From: Ancylostoma caninum
Lineage: Eukaryota > Nematoda > Chromadorea > Rhabditida > Ancylostomatidae
Assembly (NCBI GenBank): GCA_037903475.1
Contig: JBAJFG010000234.1
Span: forward strand, 496,001-560,000
DNA length: 64,000 nt
Reading direction: 5' to 3'
Part shown: piece after piece, positions 50,601-61,846 of the stretch
Layout of the letters: each line of letters begins with the position of its first letter
Position numbering within the stretch: the stretch's first letter is position 1
Translations under genes and position numbers: made by a program
The notes under the pieces: generated by a model
What the model was told of the DNA's origin: nothing
What the model saw: only the letters and a program-made list of their open reading frames with translations
The model's database searches: none

Positions 50601-53600
50601 AAAACACATTGAAGTGTTAGGCAACGAATTGGATTCCACACATGTTCTTGTTTTACAATTTTGTATTACTGACTTCCAACCGCGCCTGGAGCCACTCAGA
50701 AGTTAGAAGGCACCACTTATGGTGTCGTGCGAAACGATCGCTGTCGTCCTGACGATCTGTCGAAAGCCTAGCTCACGTTGGATGAGAAGTTGACTCAGTA
50801 TTGTTTCAACCTATCGTATTCACGAAACCGAAGAGGCTGGTGATGGGGAAAACCATTAACAGCCGCGATGCACACGAACAATAAAATGTTCAAAGGAGCA
50901 AGGTCGAGAGCAGATGCGAACACATGCATATGCTATGGATGTTTTCATCCCGTAGTTTATGCAGTATTTGGTGTAGTACTTAGCAGCTGACTTGTTTTAG
51001 TGCTTTTCACGTACTCGGGTGAGGATAAAATGAGTGCGAGACTACAAAACAAAATCACATAAGGGTTCAGCCAGTCAGAAACTGTCCGCCTTCTGCATGA
51101 ATCAATATAGCCGTTTTCAGAAAAAAAAGGCCAACGAAGGACTGGGGCCAAATTCTGTGCATTATCGACGAACAGATTTATAGTCTTCGTTGAGTGCCAG
51201 GGGTGGCGGTCAAGAGGTGCGCTCGGATAGTTCTCGCACCTCGCTCGCAGCTCTAATTGCGGTTACCTTGTAGGAGTTGTCTTGATCCCAACCACCTTTT
51301 ACCAGCTGCTGCGGGCGGTGTCCCCAATACGAGTGTTGCCGCCATCTACGTCGTGCATCGCACGCGGCGAAAGTGTATTTAGAGCATAGTCTGCGTCATA
51401 TGCGATGGTGGCTGTGTATGCACATCGCCTGCATTAATCTGAACACTGTCCAGCTCCTGTGCAGCGCCCCACTCCCTTACTAACGCTTGTGTCCCAGCTA
51501 CTACCCACAGTGGAGCAGACAAAATGTGGGGATACGTTAGATATGTTCACGATATGAACAGCGACATACTACTCTGGTTTTCTAGGCAATACGCGATATT
51601 TTATGCATTGTCCAGCAGCTTAGGATCTTTGTAGTTGGGAAAACCCTACTAGTCCCTATGCAATATTCATGCACAACAATATATCCACAGCAAGAGTAAG
51701 CAAGAATATATAAGAATATCAATAGAATCGTTTGAAACTTTTTAAACGTTGTGTAGACTCTTTCATTCGTATGAGTATTCATGAACAGAAACTGTTTCTA
51801 CTACATACTAACTAACCAACCAACATCAATACTACGAATTATTAATTAACAAAAAATCCAAAGAAAACTTGCAGCACATTTCAAGATCTTCTTTAGCTCA
51901 AGTATTTCGTCGAGAACGGAAAACAGAATTTTTCTTACTTTTATTTTTTTTTTCAAATTCAGATTTCTTTAGATGGGATGACGTGTTTGAGGGGTAAATA
52001 CTAAGTATAATGCTTACCTTCATTTTTCCAGGCTCTGGCGAAGGGAACTACGCCGAAACATTAGCTGTTCAATAAAAGATTAATAAATCATGATTTACTG
52101 GCTATCGCTGAACGGCTAATCTGTCCTCAAGGGTTGCTAGGTTATCGTCTCACGTGCTAATTCTCCTATAATGGGTACCTCTCATTCCTGAAGGCACGCT
52201 GCAGGTAAAACTATCTGCTTAGAAGCGCTGGGTCACCTTCACTAACACTCTTGACTGCATTAGAAACTATGTCCAATCAGAAAACCCTGTAATGACGATG
52301 AAATAGCAATGAACAGAATTATGAATGGTGACTCGCATCGCATCAGTTTTCTTTAGAAACTTTTGAATAGACATCATTCAAGGTAGGCATCAGATGCCTT
52401 GATTACGAAAATCACGCTATTTTTATACATTAATCCTGTTTTTGTAGGGAAGTATGAGGATTACAGTAAGAAAGAGAGAGTGTCGACTTTGGCAAGAAAA
52501 TGGCGATCTGATGAGGCACTATCCTGCTTTATACCCCAAATAATCCCGGAATTCTCCACACTGAATGACTAACGGGTATTCGAAAGTGACAAACATGAAT
52601 AATTTTCTTGACCAAGGGCACCCTTTAAATATAGTGCAGAAGAAATTTTCCAAAGAAACCCGATCTGATCACAAGTCACCTTTTTTAAATTCTGTTAGAA
52701 ATGAGCTTTGGATTTTTTCATTTCAACACATAACCGGGTATGCATTACATACGTGAGTTTAGCATCGCTTTAAGAGTAAAGTCAACCTGAGCAACCGAAA
52801 TCTCAAAGGACTATTGGATAACAGTAACTTGCTATTGCTATACCACAATTCGATAGTCAGTGTAACATCAGCTTCCCGGAGTGTCTATTTCCATATCTCA
52901 AAGCTGGCGTGATCTGGGATCCTCATTCATCGCGCGCGAGGAATGCGTCCGAGTTATCTCGCTGGGTGTCACTCTAGCGAAGGAGGGTGGAGCTACAGTC
53001 GGATACTGTAGATGCTGCTGTTACTGCCCATGGGAAGGTGCGAGCGAGGTGCGAGGTGACCCAGATAATTGTAGAGCGCACCTCTTGGTATACACCCAGT
53101 GCCAGCTGTCGCTCATGCTGCCATCAATCTCTGCTTTTTTGAAGTGATGGACAAGGAGGCTTGGAAGAGGCGTCAAAGGCGATGTTGCTTGCTGATAGTG
53201 GTACAAAAGCAGGAAACCGGGTGTTTTATGAGTGGATACGTTATTTCTACCACAAATACTTTAGTCTGCAATGGCCGGCGACGGCGGGAGAATCTTATGT
53301 GCAAGCGTGTATCTGGTATTTAATGGCCCTACACCATTATCGTCAAGGCAATCATGACGAAATTGAGAAGTATTCAAAGGTATCGTCAACGTTTCCTTTC
53401 TACCCTTATGTTTGACCTTTTCACCCGTTTTTAGCTGTTCCTGACAAGTGGTTACGCTACGTTGGAAAGTCGAATAACTGCTGGGGTGTGGGCTGTACTA
53501 GCATACACCAGTGTCTACCGTATATTTCAGGTGCGTTATCTACAGTTTAGAGCATATATTCTTCTTTTTTTTAAACATCTGACAGATTGATATCCAAGGT

Positions 53601-56600
53601 AATCTGGTTTGAGGTAAATCTGAGTCTCTTTGTACCTTTAATAATACAACTTTTTAACTGAAATGACAGTTTGGCGATGAAGTGCAGCAATTCATTGTTG
53701 CGGTTGCACTTATTTATTTCAACGAATTAAACAGTCGTTTATATAATTTCTTGTAGAAAAAGTCGTGCATTTATTTGGAGATACGATGTGGAGTTTTTTT
53801 TTTCAATGTACGTCGTCTCACTGCACAAAGCTACTATTTTAGATGGATGATGACTTATTGTTTCTGGAATGGCCATGGCATGTCTTACCATTTCGAGTCT
53901 CTGTTTTGGTCGACAACAAAATTGGTGTTGTCTTCTTCCAGTTGGCGAGCACTTTGTACCAGATTGCAACCCGCTTGTCACGCTACTTTCTCACGGTAGT
54001 AAATATTTACTTCCAACCAAATTTGAGTTCATTCACTTTATTGTAGCTGCCTTCGGACGACTGGCGATTACGTCGCTCACAGACGCTACTGAACGATCTC
54101 CGCTCGGAGTCCCTTCGACTTTTCGAAGAAGCTCTCTCCAAGGTGCATTTGAATCATCTTGTTTCTAGTTAAATTATACCTTCCTGGTCGAATTTTTTTT
54201 GCCTCTGTTCATATTATTTCATGGGCTCTATTTCTTTAGGCTCATGGGGAAGCAGGTGGTGTTTGTGAATACCAATGGCTAGGTTACTTTTTCGTTGCAA
54301 AACTTCAAGCGAAGTTGAACGGAAGTGATGTGGTGAAGGCGAGCTTTAATTTCCAACAATAGTTTAACCAATGATTCCAAGTAGATCTGGTACAATATTT
54401 GCTCATTTCAAAACTGATTAAGGTCTTGGATGGATTGTATGAAGCAGCATGCTCATGTGAACTTTCGGAGTTTTTCTATCCCATTAAAATAAATGTGAAG
54501 AAGCAACAAAATATTGAGCCGGTTGAACTTCATTACCAGGTCCATTCCGTGGTGTGGAAGTATCTCTGCAGGACGTGAGTGGTCTTGTTGCTAATTTGAA
54601 AGACCTCAGTGTCAAGCGGCAATTTGTACGCGTTTTTTCTTCTTCCAGTCCTGATCCTCCACTGAAAACGCTTGTATCCCTCCTTGCTTATCTACGGACC
54701 ATGCAGTCTCATAAAGTACGCCAGTTTAGAGTGATTTTTTTTATTTTCCTATTTTCTAGCGGCCTGGCATTGACCATAATGTTTAGGTGGTGCGCAGTAA
54801 CCTCTCACTGTTTTCTTCACATCCTGAGCTTCACGAAAGTGTCATAGATATGACTATTAGCTGTGAACAGAGAGTTGAAGAAAATGATGTTGCCATTGTT
54901 GTAGGTTTTGTAGTTCTCCATATAGGTTCTTACTTGATTCATATTCTGAACAGAGAGTATTATTATGTGAAAATTTCCTTTTTTAAGGTCAACGACATCG
55001 TCACTCGTGTGGACTTGATGGATGAAATATGGAATTTGTGTCATCGAGGATTCGAGGTTCATATATTTTGCGGATTCGTTTGTGGTAATGCTTTGGCGTT
55101 GTATTCTTATTGATGCGTGTCACGAGAATAGGTGAAACCTTTTTTTCCATAAGAATTAGAAGAAAAAACTATGGCAAAATGAAATATAACCTTTCTGAAG
55201 ACTCAAGAGTAATTCTTCTTCATGTGGGGGTTTCTGGGGAACACGCCTTAGTAACTGTTTTGGTCGTGATGCTGTAAGGTCAGCAATTTGTTCCCATTCT
55301 CGGGCAAAAGTGCTGTGCTTATTTTTCATCTGATAGATGCAAATGATCCAATATTTCAACTCTGAGTTAGTATCAGAACAGTATTGGCAGTCGCACGGTC
55401 ACCTATATGGAGATCTATGTTTCGAAATCAAATCACTTTCCTCGTTTAAGTTGGTAGGCGATCGGTTTCCTCATATGAAGTCCTACTACCGTTTGGCTGA
55501 GATGGAGCTTAGTCGAGGAAACGTCGAAGTGGCGTACAACCACCTAACAAAGCATGTCTTCAGGCGGAAGAAGCGCGATGACTCCTTGTTCGACGTTGGT
55601 CTTTCACTACTAGAACCTTCTGTTAGTACCATTATATGCATATCCTTTCAGAGTGTCGTGGAGATCACATCACAGGATATAGATCGCTCTGGATCGTTTC
55701 CGTACCATGTTGAGAGAGCCTTGCAACTCACGATGAGTTTGGCATATCGCCTGAAAGATGCATCCACTATTATAAGTATAATTACCACACTTGTTGCGAA
55801 TGTTGAAGCACGTAGCGAGTTAGTTTTGTAACCGTTGTCGCAGCCATCTTGTTTATTGAGAGTTGTTTGGTATGTATTGGCTTTTTAGAGAGTTCATTCT
55901 GAAAGAAAGACAAGGAGCGCTGTTGATGCACGCGGCTAATCGTCTGTATATTCTTGCTATGGAGTCCTCTTCACCAAAGTTACTACGCTCTGAATTATAT
56001 AGAGCCTGGCAGGCGGTCAGCAGGTTCGTACTTGTTCGGTAGTGGTTCATATTGTTACTACGTCGTCTTATTTGCACGAGTATTGGTAAATGAGTAACCG
56101 CGTTGTAGTGAGATAGACGGAGCAGGCAGATTCTATTTGATAGGAAATGCCTTCTCAAGGGAAACTTCGATAATGCTTCATGAATTTCCCATGCAAGTTC
56201 AAGTTGTCCAGGATAACAGTTTGTTTGGTGGTGTACGAATGAAAAGCTGCACCATATCCTTAAACCTGGTTATTTTTAACCTATGCGCTGTTTGGTTATG
56301 TCTGTTTAATCTGAATACTTACTGAGTCGGAAGGCTTTGACAATGCACAGCATTAATCGACAGTTGAGAAACCTTAAAGGCAGTGTGTCATCTCGTTTCG
56401 TGAGCTGAAAATACCAATAGACGCTAGACCTCCTCGTCACGCTACTTCCAAATATGTACATCAAAGCTCATAAAAATGACGAAAGCTCCGTTTTCGGAGA
56501 GTCCGAAAGAGCAGTTCACAGACCACCTGGGCGGAGCGGTCCGTGAATATGCTGGCTGCCCGCCACGTCTGCAGCGTTGGCCAACACGTCTAGACGTGTC

Positions 56601-59600
56601 CGATCGATGAGATCAACGACTTCATGCGTCCACTCGGCTCAACAAACTGTTACAAATCCCGTCTCGAAAAACGTTTAAAAGTAGGGTTTAAAGACCTTTT
56701 TGTAACATTTTAGGTATACCGTTGGATTCATCGTGTCGAGGAGATTCAGAATTTGGTAAAAGCTCAGACACGATAACGAGGTGACACACTGCCTTTAATG
56801 AGGGTGCTGGAAACTGGATACTTTGATACGCTTGGCATTTTCTTTGTTGATACTTTTTTCTTTTGTATTGCAAATTGGGGTTTTTATTGACTTATTCCCC
56901 CACCCCCCACTACGTTTTGAGTTAGTTGTACAAATTAGTTGCGTGCAATAGTTACAGGACAGTTGGTGGTAGTTCAGCGTGTAATGTAATTTTGCTCCTT
57001 CTGCTTGCGATAACCTGCAAAGGTTTCAGGTATGCTGGTAGCCTGAAACATTTGCTACGTACACTACTTTTGGCTCGGATCCAGGTCACAATGTTGCCCT
57101 GTTTCAGGTTCAGAAGCTGCGATGCTATTTGCAATAAGCTACAGTCCCTGTCGAAAAGATAGATGGTTTGCGCGTGCGGTTTCATAGTGTCGCTGCCGCA
57201 GAATTGCGGCAGACCTGCTCGACCCTCTCACTTAGAGCATGCTCTCTCCTTATCCAGGACGGCAAGCACTAGGCGACAAAGAGGGGCGTGCCCGTACGAG
57301 ATACCTCGATGGCAGCAGCATAGACGCTGCTGGCATCTTGCCAGCTCCAGTGCCAGTGCATACCAACCTGGCCCTGATAATGTGATACATCCCCAGGTGT
57401 TGCCGCCGTCATCCAGGTCACATTGAGAATGGCAAAGTCAGTGTATTCCTGTTAGTTCTACAGCAACCATGTTAGAACCGTGTTATTAAAAAGTAATGGA
57501 AATAACTTTCATTTATTTGAGAAGCAAGGAAAAATAAGTCAGTATTAAATTTATCAGTCATGCAAATGGCTCTGCGCATTATTCATTGCTTTATTTCTAC
57601 ACAGAAATTCCAGGATTGAATCCAAACATTAATTTTATAACAGGTTGGGAAAATGAAAATGACCGAAGTTCAGCAGCTCAATCAAAGGATCACTCTTTCT
57701 CGCTCGATAGTCCTTCTCCTTCCCTCACTCGAGTAGTAGATGCTCTTTTCAAAGAATTCGGTACGCTTTGTGTCGGAATAGCGACCCATGTAAATTTTGG
57801 TTCCACCCATCTAATTCAGGAAATGAAAAGACCGATGAATGGATTGGCAACCTGAATTTCGGTTCACTTACCCACGTTTCAGGGAATCTTCAAAAAAGAT
57901 TTAGCCGAGTGACAGAGCATATATTACTCTCTGTATGCATTATCCCTGAAGCCCGGTATATGAAAATTCGATAATGCTCTCATTTAAAATTTCTACCAAT
58001 GTTCGTGTAGTACAGAATACGGTAACAACCCGCGTTCCGCTTCTAAAAGAGCATGTTCTGCCTTGCAATCTGATGCAATAGGAAGGTCGTTTCGGGAAGA
58101 TTTTGCAGGACAGTGTTCGAGCGCCTAGGTTTAGGCAGGTTCAGTGCGGGGAGGATTAAATTTTAGGACCTACTAGTTGCCACGGCGGCCACGGCGAGAA
58201 TTTTTGAAAAAGGCCAAGTCTCCAGTTCGTAGATCGTATCTGACATAATTCTAAGGACCAGTGCTACTCACATAATAGAACTACGCCCTCACGAATTCGA
58301 AAAGGAGAAATGCAGAATTTTGTGGGAAGTTGATTCTCCTCCACATTGGATTTTCCTTAACCCATTTGTATACAGCTCAGTGCTGGATGCAGTTCACTAA
58401 CGGGCATTTTCTCTCTTTTATGCTAAGAAACCATGCAGAGGAAATGCTCAATACAGGAACGTTCGACCCCATAATTCTTGATGTCGACCTAGGCAGCTCC
58501 AATGTACCGGTAAGTAAAGATGCGAGAGAGGTGCGAGAACCATCCGAGCGAGCGCTTACCGCCACACTGGAGCGTGCAGAGATGACAAAGTTTTGCAGAT
58601 CTCGTCCGAGACTCGCTCCCGTTGTCGCCTAGTGCAACGCACCCCCATATCCATCGTTTGGGTCCGACCGCGTTTCTGCAGTCACGGAATCCGTCTATCT
58701 TTTCGACAAGGACTGTAACTCGCCTTCTTAGGCTTCTACACCTTTACATCCGCTGTTAAACTTTTGAAGAATAGACGCTGTTCGAAATCGACGTGTGCGG
58801 TGCTTTCGGGGTGAACCTGTCAAATTTCAAGCCTCTGAAAGAAATCTTTTTTTTTTGTGCCGTATTAGCAACATCACACAGATGTCAATGCTTTTTGATT
58901 TATATAAACTTGTTGACTTTGGTCCAAATTATAGTGTTTTAAAAAGTTAAGTGCAACTACCCCGAAACTTTTGCACCTAATAGTTATTATAAGCATGTTA
59001 AGGGTAGCCAAAACTTTATTAGAAAATAACTAATTACCTGAAAATTGAACTCCTTTCTCCAACATCACCCATGCAGAGAAAACAAAAGCAACTGCGAATA
59101 GGAAGGATTCGACATGGGCTTTGCAAATCTGTCGTGCTGTTATTTATTTTGATCTGGGACATTCATGGAATAGTATTGGTGCTAACGCGAGTTAATGGAG
59201 TTCTCTTACAAATGCGTATTCTGTGCTGACAGCAAGTTATTTCCAGCTGTCTCAGTTCAGTGGGAGCAGCTAGGATTTCCACTTACTGCTAACCATACTT
59301 GTGACATTGTCATGTCCGCACATTACTCGAAATTGCTACTCATACAATCATGTGCAGCCATAGTCTCATCAAGATATTTTCGTTTAGATGTAGAGCGTTG
59401 GTTGTTCGAACAGTGGAGACTCGTTTGCACGCCATAATACAGCACATTTTTGGTTCAGTCGCCAGTTTTGTTGCTGAGCAATCGGTAATCGAAGACAACA
59501 GAAAGAAACAAGTCAGGGTGAGGATATGGGTTCTCATATTTACTTCCAGTTTTATTAAAGTAGTTATTCAGAAACGGAAGCTTACTTCATACGATTTGGG

Positions 59601-59715
59601 TGCCTTGCAATCACACCCCGTACTTCTAGTACCTGGAGCAGTTTCGTCTCCACTTGAGACCTCTGCAGGTGGCAACGACCCTTTGAAGTTGATGCGCTTG
59701 GCCTTACAACAATAA
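38616..59715 (+). CDS. CABIN1: CABIN1 homolog (calcineurin-binding protein 1; HIRA histone-chaperone complex, TPR repeats)
   Basis: CABIN1 is the Hir3-like TPR scaffold of the HIRA H3.3 chaperone and binds calcineurin in vertebrates. Exons, mostly phase-checked: 38616-38684, 38928-39012, 42020-42150, 42206-42363, 42487-42574, 42642-42807, 42868-42967, 43477-43555, 43612-43718, 43793-43853, 43902-43946, 46674-46793, 46849-47043, 47121-47298, 47342-47499, 47582-47788, 47881-47924, 47990-48057, 48127-48247, 48309-48373, 48572-48675, 48739-48872, 48979-49190, 49252-49385, 49881-50026, 50091-50220, 50281-50420, 53145-53379, 53435-53530, 53843-53995, 54047-54142, 54240-54332, 54423-54574, 54649-54715, 54787-54900, 54988-55056, 55337-55594, 55652-55818, 55889-56023, then the C-terminal exons. 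The N-terminus is an acidic DDSDEEE/SSDDSDSSDS tract, then TPR-like helices (NPEVWLNLGVECIGKGD). Strongest CABIN1 matches: ISQCLYCLFG, RFPHMKSYYRLAEMEL, DIDRSGSFPYHVERAL and KDASTIISII. About 1,880 aa versus about 2,200 in human. Confidence 0.85.
40562..41157. mobile_element. TIR element with subterminal CCGCGGTGGATCCGC arrays and a tRNA-like core
   Basis: TACTCTGAACTTACTACCCG at 40562 matches the reverse complement of 41118-41157, and the inverted match runs about 40 bp, including CCGCGGTGGATC. Inside each end are several direct copies of a ~24-bp unit (CCGCACATGCCCGCGGTGGA) at 40578-40765 and 41027-41100. In its middle is a tRNA-Ser-like sequence. The architecture parallels the element at 1118-1893. 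No transposase frame. Confidence 0.65.
40823..40902 (+). pseudogene. tRNA-Ser-like sequence with intact A and B boxes
   Basis: Box A TGGCCGAGTGG at 40830-40840 and box B GGTTCGAATCC at 40884-40894 match the internal pol III promoter of type II tRNAs, with an extra-arm-like stretch between them. The anticodon arm (GGTCTTGGAAACC) looks like tRNA-Ser(TGA) with an added G, and the acceptor stem does not pair. So it is a pseudogene or SINE head, though pol III transcription remains conceivable. Confidence 0.5.
41325..41610. mobile_element. GC-rich inverted repeat (~70-bp arms)
   Basis: 41325-41400 and 41535-41610 are inverted copies sharing GCGGCCTCGAGAAGGAC and CAACCGCGCCGCG, separated by about 135 bp. 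The arms are strongly GC-rich against an AT-rich background. This looks like a MITE in the first long CABIN1 intron; the outer ends were not defined. Confidence 0.6.
44440..44785. repeat. Tandem repeat of about 60 bp in a CABIN1 intron
   Basis: The phrase CACTATTGGGCCACGGCGGA, followed by CCATCGGTGGACCCCTATCC-like sequence, recurs at about 44452, 44515, 44573, 44616 (short), 44672 and 44735. Units are 42-63 bp apart. It lies in the 2.7-kb intron 43947-46673. Confidence 0.7.
44790..46673. other. Rest of the intron, with G/C homopolymers
   Basis: No coding exon was recognised. Runs of C (45317-45329) and G (45424-45434 and 46500-46512) occur; the first two could pair as a hairpin stem. Confidence 0.4.
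51205..53110. repeat. Inverted copies of a repeat flanking 1.8 kb of intron
   Basis: 51205-51250 (AAGAGGTGCGCTC…CGCACCTCGCTCGCA) is matched in reverse complement near 53036-53095. Both lie in the 2.7-kb CABIN1 intron 50421-53144. They may be two diverged insertions of one family or the ends of an element; the sequence between shows no recognisable transposase. Confidence 0.45.
56109..59715 (+). CDS. C-terminal exons of the CABIN1 homolog (less certain)
   Basis: Exons 56109-56230, 57605-57760 and 58376-58509 continue the CABIN1 gene in consistent phase. The last exon or exons lie between 59261 and the TAA at 59713-59715; an internal 54-bp in-frame intron at 59521-59574 gives VRKRKLTSYDLGALQ. 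The segments (HSFSLDSPSPSLTRVVDALF, LRNHAEEMLNTGTFDPIIL, HAIIQHIFGSVASFVAEQ, ending LMRLALQQ) are not recognisably CABIN1-like and could be nematode-specific. The join between 58509 and 59450 is not fully resolved. They might belong to another gene, but no start codon context separates them. Confidence 0.5.
56374..56798. mobile_element. MITE family 'M1', copy 2 (425 bp), inverted relative to copy 1
   Basis: Bounded by TTAA on both sides (56374-56377 and 56795-56798), with TIRs starting AAAGGCAGTGTGTCA. Its full length aligns with the reverse complement of 31717-32132. It lies in the CABIN1 intron 56231-57604. The two clean TTAA ends support a TTAA target site. Confidence 0.8.
57140..57255. 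mobile_element. MITE family 'M2', left half only
   Basis: TACAGTCCCTGTCGAAAAGA begins at 57140 and similarity to the complete copy at 35242 continues for about 115 bp, up to the CTCTCCTTATCCA phrase, then stops. The right half is missing here. Confidence 0.6.
58540..58717. mobile_element. MITE family 'M2', right half only
   Basis: From about 58646 (CCATATCCATCGTTTGGGTC) to 58717 (…CTTTTCGACAAGGACTGTA) the sequence matches the right half of the complete copy at 35242-35423; upstream it diverges. It lies in the intron after exon 58376-58509. Confidence 0.6.
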
Positions 59716-61548
59716 TTTGTGCTCATGTTTTGTTTTCTTCGAGTTGCGCATGTTCTCATCTGGTGATTCTCTGACTTTTACGCTTTTGAATTTCTGGTGA
59801 TTAGATCTCATTCAGTGCTGGTATGATTTCGTGACATTGTCTGTATTTTCTTACAATGAATGTTATTTCTTTTCTCGTGAATGATAGCTTTTCTTGAGGT
59901 CCCTGTTCTTTTGCAGTAACTATCTTTGACAAATCTATTTTCAGCATCCAATTTTCTCCGCTACTCTCAAATCGGAAATGTGTAGCTTAACTGACTCGCG
60001 CTGTTCCGCTCCTTAGTTTCGCTAACTAGGGTTCATTATTTGTGGCGTTTAGGTCTTTTCGTCATTTTGACGCCTCTGATTCTTCTCTGTCATCCTAACT
60101 TATCGATAACTCATTTTGGATAAAAAACTACGTGCAATTACTCACTAACCAACAACTTCTGATATCCGACGTAAATCCTATCCGAGTAGAGTTGAAAGTC
60201 CCCAGTATTTGCCCCTACTCTGTGTGAATATCAGTCCAGACATGAACAAAAATCCCATCAGTTTCGTCCTCACACTTCTTTCTCCTTTTTCGGCTCCAAA
60301 ATGGTTCCTTTCGCGTGGTGACCGCTGTTCGTTTTTGTAAATCCATTTTCCCTCAAATTCCTGTGATTCCTTCACATTGCCATAATACCATTTAATTCAC
60401 TGTTTCTGTTTTTGGATGTGTTCATGTTGTCATGTGCCACATGTTCAGTCTCACTTTCACGCCATGCCGCAGTCCTGAGCTTACTCTTTCTTCACTCTTG
60501 GCCACTTCAACTTCTTGAACTGCTCCTTTTACTTGTTTGCAGTTCTAGAAAACAAAATCTTTCCACTTATATGGAATCTTTTTTGACCCTTTCAGCCAGC
60601 TTCTGCCATATTATTTTCATTGTACTATGGCGCAGATCATGTACGCATGATTAGTGAAGACTCAACTCTTAGTAAGTACATAGTAGATTGTTCGCAAAGG
60701 TGCTGTGTAGAATATACAGCGCTGAGGACTGCCTATTTTCATTTCCTAGGCGGACCAGAGTGAAGCTTTTACTCAAGGCTGACGTTGCCGTCGATTTAAA
60801 GTACATACCTTCGTTTAGTTGCCTTTGCATTCAGCCTAGCTATCACAAAATGCACAGTTAGCTCCTCCCTTCTCAGTTTGCAAGAGCATCCGGCATGGCT
60901 GCATTTATGGAGTCGCCTTTACTTCACTCCTCCAATGTTAACATATTCATCCTTAACGCGTGAGTTTGCTACTTGCCGACAACTTGTGCATCTATTCAGA
61001 GTATCAATAGGAAGACAGTGGAAATGCATTTATGCCATGTCCTTTACCCCATCCTGACTAATAATGGGTGACTAAAAATGCACATCTTAGAGCTTTGAAT
61101 TGATTTCGTGAAGAATTGTGATTTCTGCAAAGCAACAACTAATGAAGCGCCGTGTTCGTCTTGAAGGTGTGGAAACCATTTGGTTTAAGGTCCTTCAAGA
61201 CCCCTACTATATAGTTCTCAATTTTGTTGCCCGTACACATTTATGCTATATATCTTGAAGCGCATAATCTTATGATCTTAATATGTTGACTCGCTGATGT
61301 TTACCTTCTAATTATTTGATGGAATATATTGCTGCTCATGTCCAGCAATATGATGTAATGAACTCAAATTCATTCCCCTTTACTCTTTCTTATTAGCACC
61401 TACGCTGTCATTCTCATTCCTAAGCAACATATAGACAGGTACTCAGCGAAAATAGTTGTTCAAGTTTGATAATGCGGAAGTTCTTTCTTTATAACGTCTG
61501 AGAAACCCGAAAAGTGACTACTCAGTGCATCAAATGTTCATACTGAAC
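59716..61548. other. Region downstream of the CABIN1 homolog
   Basis: T-rich sequence that should contain the 3' UTR and terminator of the plus-strand gene. No further gene or clear repeat was found. Confidence 0.4.
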
Positions 61549-61643
61549 CATTCATTCATTCATTCATTCATTCATTCATTCATTCATTCATTCATTCATT
61601 CATTCATTCATTCATTCATTCATTCATTCATTCATTCATTCAT
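61549..61643. repeat. (ATTC)n microsatellite
   Basis: About 23 uninterrupted tetranucleotide units of CATT over about 95 bp. A likely length-polymorphic locus and possible assembly-collapse site. Confidence 0.95.
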
Positions 61644-61846
61644 ATTCCGGTAGCAAGTTTCGAATGTTACCTTGAAAACACATCATGCCTCATTTTGCAG
61701 CAAAGCTTGTTTTGAAGGGAAAAAAACGAGTAAGAAACTGGGAAATGTCTAGTCTAGAGTTATATTGTGCAGCGGTTGCTCCAACCATCTACCATTCGTT
61801 AGTGCCAGGATCATTGACCTCAATCATTTGTTTCCCTGTCTCCTCA

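Noticed and set aside
52360..52560. Possible third FB-B fold-back copy (TTTTTGTAGGGAAGTATGAGG…GAGGCACTATCC)
   Set aside because: Similarity is limited to short phrases and no second arm was found.
55337..55831. Single uninterrupted 164-codon exon
   Set aside because: Alignment to CABIN1 shows 57 bp (55595-55651) with GT...AG borders that have no counterpart, and a GTTAGT donor at 55818 before the stop; treated as two exons.
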